From Petrosia ficiformis (lineage: Eukaryota > Porifera > Demospongiae > Haplosclerida > Petrosiidae): DNA of 64,000 nt. The position numbers and the translations under genes were made by a program. Under the pieces are notes generated by a model. It was not told where the DNA came from. It made no database searches and was given only the letters and a program-made list of their open reading frames with translations. The stretch covers positions 2,064,856-2,128,855 of the forward strand of contig OX345645.1 of the NCBI GenBank assembly GCA_947044365.1, read 5' to 3'. Positions 1-11,143 of the stretch are shown here, one piece after another. Position 1 is the first letter of the stretch, and each line of letters begins with the position of its first letter.

Positions 1-715
1 GCCGGCACTCGTGTAGACACTGGCTAAGGAATAGACACAGGTACTAGATCTGGTTTATAGCATGAAAAGGTCAAACTCCTCAATACTGTTCTCTTGCAAA
101 TGACAAATCCGATTAAGTGAATGCTGAACTAGCCCAGGTTGTGCATCCTGAGTTCATCCCATAAAAGCTAAATCTTAATAATTATCAATGAACCTTGAAC
201 TGTACATCCAAGTGGTTGATACTGATGGTCGCTTTTTTATCGAAATTGTGACGAAATTCTCTGGTCACCATTTTTGTTTTTTACTGAAGTTACTCTTGAT
301 CCCCTGCTTTCAACTTTCAAAGAGAAGTGCAAACTAAAAGGTGTGGTTTCCAAGACTGCAAACATTCCAGTGATGAAAATTAATTTTAATTATACTTGTT
401 GAAATCCACACCATGTTAATACTGAAGTTGCACTCATTTTCTGTAGCATCAGTGGTACTTCATTTCCCAGCATCTTGTGTTAGCAATAGTTGGTTGGCAA
501 TGTCTTATGCAGCAAATTGTTATATAATATAATTATAATAATACACAAAACAAGATAACTAAAAAAAAATGGAACAGGGTTTAAGACACACGATTGGTAG
601 ATATATTTGTTATAATGATGTATTAGTACGTTTTAGTATGTGTGATTAATATCAAATCTCCTATCATTTGTGATAATTTATAATCAAATTCTAAATTATT
701 TACACACAAAATTTA
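1..715. other. Region downstream of SCAMP, no gene seen
   Basis: No coding exon is recognised on either strand. The tract is AT-rich and lies beyond the stop codon of the minus-strand SCAMP gene, so part of it is probably 3' UTR. No obvious AATAAA on the minus strand was found close to the stop. Confidence 0.5.
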
Positions 716-3700
716 TCACTCGTTCCCAGAGGATAGGGTAGCACTGACTCCAGCTTTAACTCCACCCTTTACAGCATCTCGTACGTACTTGTTACCAGCT
801 GCACCTTTGGCTGCCTCACCAGCTGCTCTATCAAGACTACCACCAGTTGAACGATAGTAACGATGAACCTGAATCAGATAGATACAGAGGTGTGAGGTAA
901 CTGGTATAGAAATCAGTGTACCAGTATTCTATCTACCGTAAGTTTCTACACATAACTATCATTATTGGAAGTGGTTAGCATATATGAATACTAGTGCTGG
1001 AATGGATACCTGATTATCTGGATAATTATCCGTAAACTAAACATCCAGATCTGTTTCTTTGTATCTGGGTACCTGTTTAATGTTTGCGCATGAACAGAAA
1101 ACAAACACGTGAGATCGAAATTACAATAAACTGACGGTTGATAAGTGTCTTGCTCCATTTTACCAGCTTTTTTGGCTTGTAGAGTGCAGAACTATCTGCC
1201 AATGCTGCTTGTATAAACATCTATTGCAGTTTATTACAGCAAAAAGGTGAGGTAATACTGTGTAGTGCAAACAAGTCATGAATGTTTGAGCAATTATCCA
1301 GGTACCCAACTGTTATTGTGAACGAATGTCTGGATAGTGAAAGATGGGATCCGTTCCAGCCCCAATGAATAATTGTAATGAAAACAATCATTTATCTACA
1401 TGTATGAACAATTGATACTCAGCCATTCTGTACAGGCAGAACACAAAATAGTTGCTCCTCCTGGATACCAAATTTAATTATCCTCTTGTATAAAAATGGC
1501 CATGTTTATTATTTTCCCAAGTAACTAATTTTCGATTATAATAAACCAAAACCATTTGTACCAATCTATTCTGGCTTACCAAGAAAATCATGATTGCTCC
1601 CCAAGGAATTAAAAACCACCAGAGAAATCCAAGTGTTATGAACATACCACCAATAACTTGTCCATCGTCTACCTTAAGCAAACCAACACCAGAAATTATA
1701 CCCCTAAAAAATTGTAAATTAAATTAATATTTTTTAATATCTTTTTATACTTACGCTGAGAAGCCTGGAGGCCCTAGACCTAGTATGAGCCAGACAGCAC
1801 ACTGGATAACGAGTATGAAGAAGAACCACATGTAAGCTAATGAACTGTCTTTTCTATAGAAAGAAATATTTTAATGTCTCACTTCCATGTACAAGAAACC
1901 CGTAGACATATATGTATACATGCATGATACTAACATATACTTACATATACATGTACATATACACATACATACATACATATATATGTACATACATACATAC
2001 ACACATACATAATATGTACATACACACATACACGCATATATACATGTACATATATATGTACATACATATATAAATAGGTACATGCACATATCTACAACAT
2101 GTACAACAAAGAACCTTGTTTACCTATATGCAGTATATGCTGGCATAAACCAACAGAAAAGGGCAAGCACTGGGAAAAGAAACAACCAAACAATACCAAA
2201 TACTGTAATGAGTATCGCTCCAGTAGAATCAAGATCACTGTTGTCTTGAGTACTATAGTATACTCCAGGTATTGACACAATAAGATTTAAGAATAACAAG
2301 AAAGTGTAGACTAAAAGAAACGAAGAAAGAATATATAATTTATGTCATACGTTTATTATTTTAGTTAACTATAACTACAACTAAATACTCCAATTAGTAA
2401 TGTGTCTAACTAAAATAAAGGTCTACTGTAATAACTACAGGTATAACTAACTAAAATGAAAATTGGCCAATGAAATGCAATTAACTTTTGTTTCAGTAAG
2501 CAATAGTCAACTATAATTAAACTTGTCAGAAATTAGGCATATTAAAACTAGTTATTATTGTTTTTACAAAGAAGGGATGAATGTGGACTATGCTCCACAT
2601 ACAGTTTACAGATAAAGAAATCAACAGTCGCTTCAATACCAAGAGGCAAGAGTACTCTGGTGATTATTAACTAAGTTTGAATATTTTGACATTTGAAACC
2701 AGCATTCATATTTTATTTACTGATCACATTCCAACTTACCAAATAAAAGAGCCAAGAGGGATCTCATTTTCCATCTCTCGGAAGGAGGGATTTCCACTCC
2801 GATATTAATATAGAAACAAGGTTGACATGGGCAGAACTTAGGTAACGGTGGAAAATTTCTTGGACGTGCTGAGAAAAATGAAGTTTGTGAAGGACTTAGG
2901 GGTGTGTGTGTATGTGGGTGTGTGAATCAGTGTTTTTGTATAGCACACCGTTGGCACAACCAGCTTTTTATTTGGCATTGCACACTTGTCTAGTGGCGCA
3001 GTTAATTCTGATTATACTGTCACTAACAGTATTAAATCTTTGTCAATTGGCTCAAGATGTATTCCCAATGGTACACACACTAACCATTGTTGAGCCAATT
3101 AGGCCCATGCTTCAAAACACATCAAAAACTCTGGTGTGAATGTACATGTATGTGCTAGTATAGACTTCTTTCTTACAATCAGGACCAAGTCTAGATAAGT
3201 TTTTCTCCCTCTCTCTTAATTCTGATTCTCTTCGTGCAATCTCCTACAAATAAATAAACGAATCACACTAAACTGATTAGAATTCTGTACTGAATTCTTA
3301 CATCTTCTCTCTTCTTTAACTCATCATCATTTCTATTGAACGCTGTAGGCTATGAGAAACACAAATAATAATATGCAAGAGAAAAAAGGGAACATTTGTA
3401 ATTTCATACAAATTAAAATTTGGTGGATAGAGTTACACTGCAGTTCAAAGCTTAAATACTTAAATGAATTAAATACTCCTGTGATTGGTTTGTGGTGACC
3501 ATTGCTGATGACTTTCTCATGTCTGAAGCTCAACAGCCTATGTATAATAGTTATTATCTTGTTTTTATGCATCTATTATACTTTTTAAAGTTACTTACAT
3601 GTATACATATAAACCATGCCATGAATAATTCCCTTTGATATTAGACACTCTAATGAGGGATGTATATAGTATCATTGTGACTTGTATTTAACTAGACTTG

Positions 3701-6633
3701 TATGGTGGGGTTACTTATAGCTGGTATATATAATGGAGGGGGTTACTTATAGGTGGTGTATATGATGGTGGGGGTTACTTATAGCTGGTATATATGATGA
3801 CAGGGGTTACTTATAGCTGGTATATATGATGGTAAGGGTTACTTATAGCTGGTATATATGATGGCAGGGGTTACTTATAGCTGGTATATATGATGGTAAG
3901 GGTTACTTATAGCTGGTGTATATGATGGTGGGAATTACTTACAGCTGGTGTATATGACGGTGGGGGTTCTGTTGGAAGCACAGGAGGAGAAAGATCAATC
4001 ACTGGAGGTGGAGGTCTTTGTGGTTGAGGTGGCTTCGATTGCTTCTTCTGTTTGGTCCTTGATTGAGTTTGGGTAGGAGGAGGAAGTTTGGGAGGCTAAG
4101 GAGGAAGGAACAACAAGAGACAATTATTTATTTATGTTTAGTAACTTAAACAACACAAGTAAGATGGAGGTTTATTTTTGTACACAAATAAATATGTAAT
4201 TATGATTACTGTAGGCATTGTAGATAGTTACTACCATTGTGACTTGTAAAATAATTAACAGGTCTACTGTAATAACATTTACAACTTATACATCTGACTA
4301 TATAATAATTATGATGATTGGATAATTTTAGTTAATAAACTATAAAACTAAAACCACATGTAATTTAATTAATTAATTACAGTAATGTCACATGATATAC
4401 TATTGTCACATGATCTACAAAATCAGCAGCAGCTACAAGTCACAAGACTCGTTAATACATTATTACATTTTTAAACAATTTCATATAAAGAAAGAATAAT
4501 CAGAATTATCATCAATATAGTTTGACAATTGACATGTACTCCAGCTTATAAATTGAAAACTGTTCTTCAAAGATTCCGAGTGGGTCTTTGGCTTCTGGAT
4601 TAGAACTAGTGTTGTTTTAGTTAACTATAACTTATAACTAAACCCCTTTTAGTAAGGCATTGTGACTTTTAAACTAAACAAAAAATGGCCAATGAAAGGC
4701 ACTTCTAGTTAGTTAACTATAACTAAAACCCTTTTAGTAAGCTTAATATTATTTAGTATCTAACATTTCGAACAACCATCATACTATAAAAGTGGTCGTT
4801 ATTGTCATACTAAAACAACATTAATTACATGTAGAACCATTTAAAACCCAAAGGATCCTTGATTAAACAGAATATTATCCTCTGCACCCTTCTTGAACTA
4901 CTATAGTTAAAACCTCGATTGTATCATGTACAACCAATTTCAGCTAACTTGACAGAATCAGAAATTAGAATTTCAAATTGGCCAAAGATACTTGAATTAA
5001 TTATTTCACAGTTTACACATAAACTACAATCACTGATCACCTACTGTTGTTCTTTAACAAACTTCTCGGGATCACACCAAATACATTTATTACCAACATT
5101 ACTAACACAGTTATGGCACTGCTATCTATGTCATGTTTGTGTTCATTATATCTGATGTAATTATAAGTACAGGTCAGAGTTTTTGATACTCGTATTGGCC
5201 AAATTGGCTCAACAATGGTTAGTGAGTGCGCCATTTAGAATATATCTTGAGCCAATTAACAAAGAGTTAATGCTGTTAATGACAATACGATAATTAACTG
5301 CGCCATTGGCCCAAAGAGAGAACTGTGGAGTGCTAAATAAGAAGCTCTTTGGGCCAATAGCGCGCCATATGAGCTTATCAAAAACACTGGTAGAGGTATA
5401 CAAATGCATTTATTTGTGTGGCTGAAGTTATAAACTCCAATTACACATGGGACACTGCTACAAAATGATTTATATCAAACACTTAACCTTTAATTACTTG
5501 TTATTCTACCAGTTTGTATAGGAAGTCAAGTATATATTAAAAAGATTAATAATATCTCTTCCCGGATACAAAATTCATTGATATCCTGTACAAGGTGGCA
5601 GAGTGGCAAGCAATTTGAAGGTAAGCATTTGATCGAAATTATTTTGCAGGATGACACATATTATATATTTGATGTTATTAGTTTTATCTCACCCCTACTT
5701 CTTTCTTAAGCTCTTCAGCAAATGGGTTATACTCCTCTGTGGAAGGTGGTGGCTCAGTAACTTGTTGTACAGAAGGATCCTAGATGAATGAAAAATACTC
5801 ATTTTCTACTACAATCCATTCACACAGACATACAAAATGAGTGTGGTTTTAAGCAGGCAAGCGTTAATAAAGAATGCTAGTCTACTACAAATAATTGAAT
5901 ATTAAAATGAAATATGGACAAGATATAATTAAATAACAGGATAATGAATGTGAACTGGAATGACAACAACCAGACATGTTTTTGCTGGTAGTGTCTAGAG
6001 TTCCACCAACACAGAACCCAGCAATGACCAAATCTGACAAACCATAGGGTCTCATGTAGTTAGGGTTACTAGGTTTCCTAGTCAATTATTAGCATATAAT
6101 AACCATTACCTGGTTCTGGGGTTGCCGCATTCTACACACTGCCCTTTAAAAACCATAGTATAAGTAACATTGAACTCGATCAATTGATCAACAAATTGTC
6201 CAACTAATAACCCATGAAAGGGCCATGACCTCTCACAAAAGCCCCCACTAACATGTACTGTCTTCATAGACACTAGCTTGCTTTTGACAAACACTCCACA
6301 ACTGACTTAGAATGAATCATAGATTCCTAACTACCGATAGAGCTGTAAGCATAACTATACAGTTGTTACCAGTACTCTGGTAATGCAACTGGTATCAAGA
6401 GGGATAATGACAGGGTACTTGGTATAATGGAGAGAGAAAGGAATAATGGACAAAAAAACATAGGTATGAAGGGCTGGTGTTATGAATCTTCCATAGTATT
6501 CCTTTAGCGTAATTATATTATATATACAGATATAGTATATATATAACGATTATACAACCATAATTTAATAACCTACAGAAAAGGGGTTGATTTGGTTAGG
6601 ATCAGCAAATGGATTGTCATCGAAATCAGACAT
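716..6633 (-). CDS. SCAMP: Secretory carrier-associated membrane protein (SCAMP)
   Basis: Four-span membrane protein of Golgi/endosomal/secretory carriers; it recruits EH-domain proteins through NPF motifs and acts in vesicle recycling. Exons from 5' to 3': 6633-6577, 5779-5693, 4095-3939, 3342-3302, 3243-3177, 2868-2740, 2310-2124, 1853-1755, 1703-1553, 868-716. They total 1128 nt, in frame, 375 aa; vertebrate SCAMPs are near 340. The N-terminus [18 protein letters not shown] and a later YNPF give NPF motifs. A proline-rich stretch (about 49-95) and a charged coiled segment (about 102-135) precede the family's hallmark cysteine-rich segment ([14 protein letters not shown]). Four hydrophobic spans follow at about 168-196, 207-231, 251-269 and 292-314, then the typical [16 protein letters not shown] tail. 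The exon 3 donor has two candidates 4 nt apart; only GTAATT keeps the frame. The gene is divergent from the thioesterase-like gene. Confidence 0.95.
1890..2080. repeat. TACATA/TGTACA microsatellite in a SCAMP intron
   Basis: Simple repeat of TACATA and TGTACATA units inside the intron between the exons ending at 2124 and starting at 1853. Open frames here are repeat translation only. Confidence 0.85.
2928..3136 (+). mobile_element. MITE-like family A, copy 1
   Basis: About 210 bp, in a SCAMP intron. It begins with a CAGTGTTTTTG-like end and closes with ATCAAAAACTCTGG, which are inverted relative to each other. The interior carries the family's inverted segments around TTGGCTCAAGATGT and TTGAGCCAATT. 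It matches the copies near 5173, 13332, 45898, 50839 and 59299. No ORF, so non-autonomous. Confidence 0.8.
3640..3960 (-). repeat. About 31-bp minisatellite copying the SCAMP exon 3 end and donor
   Basis: About nine copies of a unit reading on the minus strand ATATACCAGCTATAAGTAAC plus about 11 nt. The first copy is the real end of exon 3 and its splice donor (ATACACCAGCTGTAAGTAAT). The intron therefore carries repeated look-alikes of the 5' splice site, most with ATAAGTAAC in place of GTAAGTAAT. Confidence 0.85.
4610..4823. mobile_element. MITE-like family C
   Basis: Ends GTTGTTTTAGTTAACTATAA and ...TACTAAAACAAC are inverted repeats enclosing about 190 bp of AT-rich DNA with internal repeats of TTAACTATAACTAAA. 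A related copy is at 19714-20052; decayed fragments lie near 2360-2520 and 46830-47000. No coding capacity. Confidence 0.65.
5173..5391 (-). mobile_element. MITE-like family A, copy 2 (inverted)
   Basis: Same family as 2928-3136 but in the opposite orientation. The right end AAAACACTGG and left end CAGAGTTTTTGAT are inverted repeats. The segment GGCCCAAAGAG...CTCTTTGGGCC forms a second internal stem. It lies in a SCAMP intron. Confidence 0.85.
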
Positions 6634-6859
6634 ACTGTTTACAATTGACTTTCGACCTCCAACAATTTCTGTTTAATGTTCAATGTCGCAGACAAAAGGA
6701 AAAAGAACAGGCCCCACACAAGCTATACTATAGTTGAGTCACTGATCAATCACGTGTCAAGACATGTGACCAACAATGAATAATAAATCTAATTAGTAAT
6801 GTAATACATCTAATTAATTTAATTAATTTAATGACAATTTTTGTGTTGCAATAATTATT
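6634..6859. promoter_or_regulatory. Bidirectional promoter region, SCAMP / thioesterase-like gene
   Basis: 226 bp between two divergent start codons. It contains a near-palindrome, TCACGTGTC...GACATGTGA, around 6749-6770 with a CACGTG E-box core. The AT-rich stretch 6778-6835 repeats AATTAATTTAATTAATTTAA-type sequence. Promoter function is inferred from the divergent arrangement. Confidence 0.5.
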
Positions 6860-7345
6860 ATGCTTTCTCGTTTTTTGTTTGCACGATTTAGACTTCTGAG
6901 AATATTTTTAAACTGCTGGCCACCAATGTGGGCGAATGGAATACGAATTAAATATGTGAGTCCAAATGTAGACCAGATTGATGTACAGATTCGTCCAAGA
7001 TGGTTTTCAGTAAATGTCATTGGAACACTTTTTGGTGGGAGCTTATTCACAATGACAGATCCATTCTATATGCTTATTCTTCTACATCAGATTGGTAAAG
7101 AACATATTGTTTGGGACAAAAAAACTTCCATAGATTTTGTTTCTCCTGGAAAGAACACAATCAATGTAACTTACAGATTGACACCAGCCGAGAGACAGAA
7201 TATAGTGGAGAAGTGTAGTGATGGATCCCCTTTGTTTAAAACATTTGAAGTGGAGCTGAGGGATGTCAAAGGACAAGTAGTTGCAACAGTGGAGAAAACA
7301 GTGTATATCAGAAAGAAAAAGAGACTTGTGCAACAAAAACCCTAA
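6860..7345 (+). CDS. DUF4442 / hotdog-fold thioesterase-like protein, intronless
   Basis: 161 aa in a single exon. The segment GTLFGGSLFTMTDPFYML, followed by DKKTSIDFVSPG, resembles the DUF4442 / PaaI-like hotdog family, whose members hydrolyse or bind acyl-CoA thioesters. WFSVNVIGTLFGG matches the family's arginine-Asn-Gly-Thr-rich helix start (here PRWFSVNVIGT). The N-terminus MLSRFLFARFRLLRIF is basic and hydrophobic, which would suit a mitochondrial targeting segment or membrane anchor (inference). It ends in a basic tail (IRKKKRLVQQKP). An AATAAA signal lies at 7367-7372. It is intronless beside intron-rich genes and its family is best known from bacteria, so bacterial ancestry or retroposition is possible. 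Substrate unknown. Confidence 0.8.
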   Translation: MLSRFLFARFRLLRIFLNCWPPMWANGIRIKYVSPNVDQIDVQIRPRWFSVNVIGTLFGGSLFTMTDPFYMLILLHQIGKEHIVWDKKTSIDFVSPGKNTINVTYRLTPAERQNIVEKCSDGSPLFKTFEVELRDVKGQVVATVEKTVYIRKKKRLVQQKP

Positions 7346-8260
7346 ACCACATTACAATAATTTTGTAATAAAAATTAGCTTAATACCACCTTTGGCAGTT
7401 AAACTAGGCAAGTATATTATGTTTTAAGTGTAGTAGTACAGTCTATCTAGAATTACAACAATAATTAAATATTAGGATTGTAATAAAAATATCTACACCG
7501 GTGTGCGGGGGGACATATTAGAGGTGGGATGAAATTCCCTAGGACACCAGCTTTGAATTTCACCCTTCGATGGACTTTCACATGTCAACACAGGCTCTTG
7601 AAAGGGCCATATATAGTTGACTATACATAATAAATACAGGCTTTGGTAAATATATTCCTACTTTATCAAATGTTTAACTCCGTGCTTTGTTTATAGCTAC
7701 ACAGTAAGACAGCTGTACTCAAATTTTCATTCAAAAACTTCAGAGATTGACAATTCCCCGAAATAATAACATTTATATATCTGTATTTAAATCACTAACA
7801 CTGTCTTCTTATAATCACTGTCTCTCTCCAGTGTTCTTTCCATTCTCTTGTTCATTACATTATTATTATAAGCACATCAATTGTAAGAAAAGATTAGTGA
7901 TGGAACCAATGGATTCTAAGGAAAAAAATACATATCACAATTATAAGGTCATCAGGATCAAGAAGACTGCACTAGTGGTAAGAATTTTTTTTAAATACAA
8001 GCACACTATTTGTAAGAAAAAATTGCCATTACAATGAAAAGTTACAAGTACAACCACATGTTTTTTGTAAGAAAAGATTACAATTACAAGCACAAACACT
8101 GGATCACTGGATTTTAAGGAAAAAAATACACATTACATTATTAAACATTACGTTATTATAAGTACATTATTATAGGTACATTAATTCTAAAAAAAGTTAC
8201 AGTGTGGATTGTAAGAAAAAATACAAATTACATATGTAAAGGAAAAAATTACAGAAATGG
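7346..8260. other. Intergenic, AT-rich, no gene
   Basis: Contains the polyadenylation signal of the upstream gene. From 7870 to 8240 there are loose direct repeats built around TTGTAAGAAAA, AATTACAAGCACA and TACACATTACAT. No exon-like conservation seen. Confidence 0.55.
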
Positions 8261-8459
8261 AACTATGGGATCAGGAAGCACTGGTGGTTGGGGTAGATTG
8301 GAACTGGAGCATTGTCTGGATCAGGAAGAACTGGAGCACTGGTTAAGGTAGACTGGAACTGGATCAGGAAGAGAACTGGAGCACTGCATGGATCAGGAAA
8401 ATTGGAAGTGGAGCACTGGATGAGATACTGGATACAGTAGACTGAAACTGCCCCACACG

Positions 8460-9360
8460 GGGCTGGATCTAGTGACTTGAAGAAAACTCCGGCGTCCCCA
8501 ACCTGGGCATCGGTATACTCATTGTCCTGCATTCCTACAACCAGGGCTGGACTAGCCACCACAAAAAAAAAATGAAAAAAATGAAAAAAATTATAATAAA
8601 AAAAAATCTGGGTGGCTAGCCAACCCTAGTTGTAGGAATGGAGGACAAATGAGTACACGAATTCCAAGTGAGGAGCACAAAAGCTGCAGCAAGTCACAGA
8701 AACAGACCTGTGAGGGAGGAAAAGTAGTAAATGAACTATTCAAAAAAATTAACAAAGAACAGAACAATTAGAGCAGAAAAGAGAAATAGATACAGAAAGA
8801 AAACTCACCTTTTAAGAGAGAAGAGAGTGTGGATAGATGGATAGGTAGAGTACCTGTATAGAGAGAAAAAAACAGTATGCAAATTAAACAGTATATATAT
8901 ATATTTTTTTACATAAATTATAGTGACACACAGATGGAAAGATTTACCTGTGGTTGTGGTATTATGATCCATAGTGACTTGAAGAGACCTTCGGCGTCCC
9001 CAACCTGGGCATCGGTATAGACATTGCTTCTTGGGTCTTGTTTCTCGATCCATAGTTACTTGAAGAGACCTTTAGTGTCCCCATGCCAACCTGGGCATCG
9101 GTATTGCTTCTTGGGTCTTGCTTTCTTGAATCTTGATCCATCTATCCACTTTAGTGACTTGAAGAGACCTTCTGTGTCCCCAACCTGGGCATCGGTATAG
9201 TGATTGCTTCTTGGGTCTTGCTTTCTTGAATCTTGATCCATCTATCCACTTGGTCTTGCAGTCTTGATCCATCTATATACTGATCCACTTCTTCTTGGTC
9301 TTGCGCAGTCTTCTTCTTGGTCTTGTCCTCTTCGGCTCTTGAATGTCGCATGCTTGAGAT
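8460..9360. repeat. Degenerate tandem/dispersed repeat block (CAACCTGGGCATCGGTAT)
   Basis: The motif CAACCTGGGCATCGGTAT occurs at about 8500, 8999, 9090 and 9181. It is preceded by TGACTTGAAGAGACCTT and followed by TTGCTTCTTGGGTCTTG and TTGATCCATCTAT. The unit is about 90-100 bp and progressively truncated. The short open frames here are repeat translation. Confidence 0.75.
8532..8638. repeat. Large imperfect inverted repeat (hairpin)
   Basis: Left arm starts CATTCCTACAACCAGGGCTG; right arm ends AACCCTAGTTGTAGGAATG. Both arms also share the pair GGCTAGCC / GGACTAGCC, giving arms of about 30 bp around an A-rich loop of about 45 bp. The hairpin lies next to short repeats carrying CAACCTGGGCATCGGTAT. 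Confidence 0.75.
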
Positions 9361-9539
9361 GCACTGCTTTTTATACAGAATTTTCCCGCCTTTAATTTTG
9401 TTTTAATCTTTTTAGCCAATCAAATTCACTCAAAAATTTCCATTGTTCTTTTCCCGCCTTTTGTTTTTTTTTCTGTGCTTTTTTCTTTTCTTCCTGATAA
9501 CTCTAAAACTGTTGTTCTACTGGAAATAGAACTTGTAGC

Positions 9540-10760
9540 CTCAGATTTATCGTCTCACAGCGAATCTTGTGATGTATTTTGAAGCTGGTGTCACTTTTAG
9601 TTTTGCTATGTCTGCAAGTTTGGTTTGGGGAAGATACTTTCAGTGGCTTCGATGCGGTTTTCCAGGATATGGGTTTCCAGAGACTACACACAACTCCCTA
9701 GCATGAACTGATTTGAATATAGACAGTCATACTACTGAGCCTCAAGGAGAACATGGACATGCAGCACTGACCAACAAAAGCACTGAGCATGGAATTTGAA
9801 GTATTTTATTCTAAATGGCTTAGTCAGTTCAAGTTACTTACTTTACTTTATAGTGCAGAACATAAGACAAGACTGAATGAAAATCTATCATGGTTCATAT
9901 AGTACATGGAAGAACAACAACAGAAAACTAAAGCTATTAAATTTGTATAAGCTTATTAAAATTGTGAATAACTGAGTCAACAAAAGTTGATGAACTGATG
10001 TCTTCTTATGCATGGGAAAAAAAAACTTATATACACGTATATATATATGATTAAATATAATTAAATTTGAATTCTGCGCTGGAGATTGCTTCTGGTGCAA
10101 ACTGAGCTAAAATCAGTAATGTATAGTAATATTATTATGTAGCACATTATAATTATTTAGCTAATAAAGTGGGGGGGGGGGGGGGGCTCAGGACCCCCAA
10201 TGCAAACTTTGGCTGCTCCCTTGTTTTCTCCTCCCGGGATGAAGAGAATTACAGAAAAACTGTAACTTCCGAACCTTTATGTTTGAAAATACATCAAAAG
10301 ATTTGTTTTAAACAGTGAATGTGATGATGTAAGTTATATATGAAGTAGAACAACAGAACTGCTTTAGAGTTATGAGGAAGCAAAAAGGTATTTAAATTTG
10401 TGAGAGTTAAACTTTCCTGCACGTACAGCAAAATCCTGCACGCTCCAATCATTTTAGCTAGGAAGGAGTTCTATTTGCAGTAAAACAAGAATGATATATT
10501 TTTTACTTAATTCAAACTTTCATGGACACTGTGACACAAAACAAACGAATCTTGTGATGTATTTTGAAGCTGGTGTCACTTTTAGTTTGGTAGGAAACAG
10601 TTTTACTGCACAGCAACATGCATATTATGATTGCAAGTCTTGAGATGATTTCAGTATGGCTTCGAAGTTGTTTTCCAGGATATGGGTTTCCAGAGACTAC
10701 ACACAACTCCCTGACCAGCTTGAACTGATTTGGGTAAGATAGTCATAGAGCATCAAGAAC
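9540..10760. repeat. Pair of direct repeats about 1 kb apart
   Basis: About 200 bp at 9555-9780 recurs at 10543-10800. Shared landmarks are CGAATCTTGTGATGTATTTT, GAAGCTGGTGTCACTTTTAG, GTTTTCCAGGATATGGGTTT, CCAGAGACTACACACAACTC and ACATGGACATGCAG, then TTTATTCTAAATGGCTTAG. Probably two ends or copies of one decayed element; no transposase or reverse transcriptase was seen between them. A run of about 16 G sits near 10172. Confidence 0.7.
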
Positions 10761-10942
10761 ATGGACATGCAGTACTGACCAACAAAAGAACACATAATTT
10801 GAAGTATATATTTTATTCTAAATGGCTTAGTTGGTTCAACCTCTCAGGATTTGGATTCTAGCTGGAGATTGCACCAAAATCAGTAATGTATTATATATAT
10901 ATATAGTAATATTATCATTTAGCAATGGAGATTTTGGGGTAG

Positions 10943-11125
10943 AGCCCTCTCTGCCCCTTGTTTTCTACTTCCCTGACACTATACTTATTAGTAGTTCTGA
11001 TTGGACTTCTAATATTAGCCCTGGCTATCTGTCTAACTCAGTATGCATTTTGTTGCAAGAAAAAAAATGCTAATTGTGTGCCACGCCCATTACACGTGGT
11101 GATACTTTATGGGCGTGGTAACTAG
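10943..11125 (+). CDS. Possible transmembrane-encoding terminal exon (uncertain)
   Basis: An open frame of 60 codons to TAG, without its own ATG, begins just after a GGGGTAG that could serve as a weak 3' splice site. It encodes a strong hydrophobic span (LTLYLLVVLIGLLILALAIC) followed by a short cysteine/lysine-rich tail (FCCKKKNANC). That is the topology of a type I membrane protein tail, but no upstream exons were recognised and the stop lies only 18 bp before the GCN2 start. Chance remains plausible. Confidence 0.25.
   Translation, partial: SPLCPLFSTSLTLYLLVVLIGLLILALAICLTQYAFCCKKKNANCVPRPLHVVILYGRGN
11081..11118. promoter_or_regulatory. Palindromic GC-box pair around an E-box upstream of GCN2
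   Basis: CCACGCCCAT (11081-11090) and ATGGGCGTGG (11109-11118) form a perfect 10-bp inverted repeat. Between them is CACGTG (11093-11098). The GGGCGTGG arm resembles KLF/Sp-type sites and CACGTG is a bHLH core. It ends 25 bp before the GCN2 ATG, so it is either a core-promoter element or a 5' UTR hairpin. Confidence 0.45.
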
Positions 11126-11143
11126 AGTATATACCCTTCACAA

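Noticed and set aside
7747..8037. 96-codon open frame
   Set aside because: Low-complexity Lys/Tyr/Ile composition from AT-rich local repeats, no homologue recognised.
9056..9351. Overlapping small ORFs with repeated DQDSRKQDPR-type peptides
   Set aside because: They are translation of the CAACCTGGGCATCGGTAT repeat unit in several frames.
10170..10187. Run of about 16 G as a G-quadruplex or regulatory element
   Set aside because: A single homopolymer next to repeat sequence; could be an assembly or slippage feature and has no supporting context.
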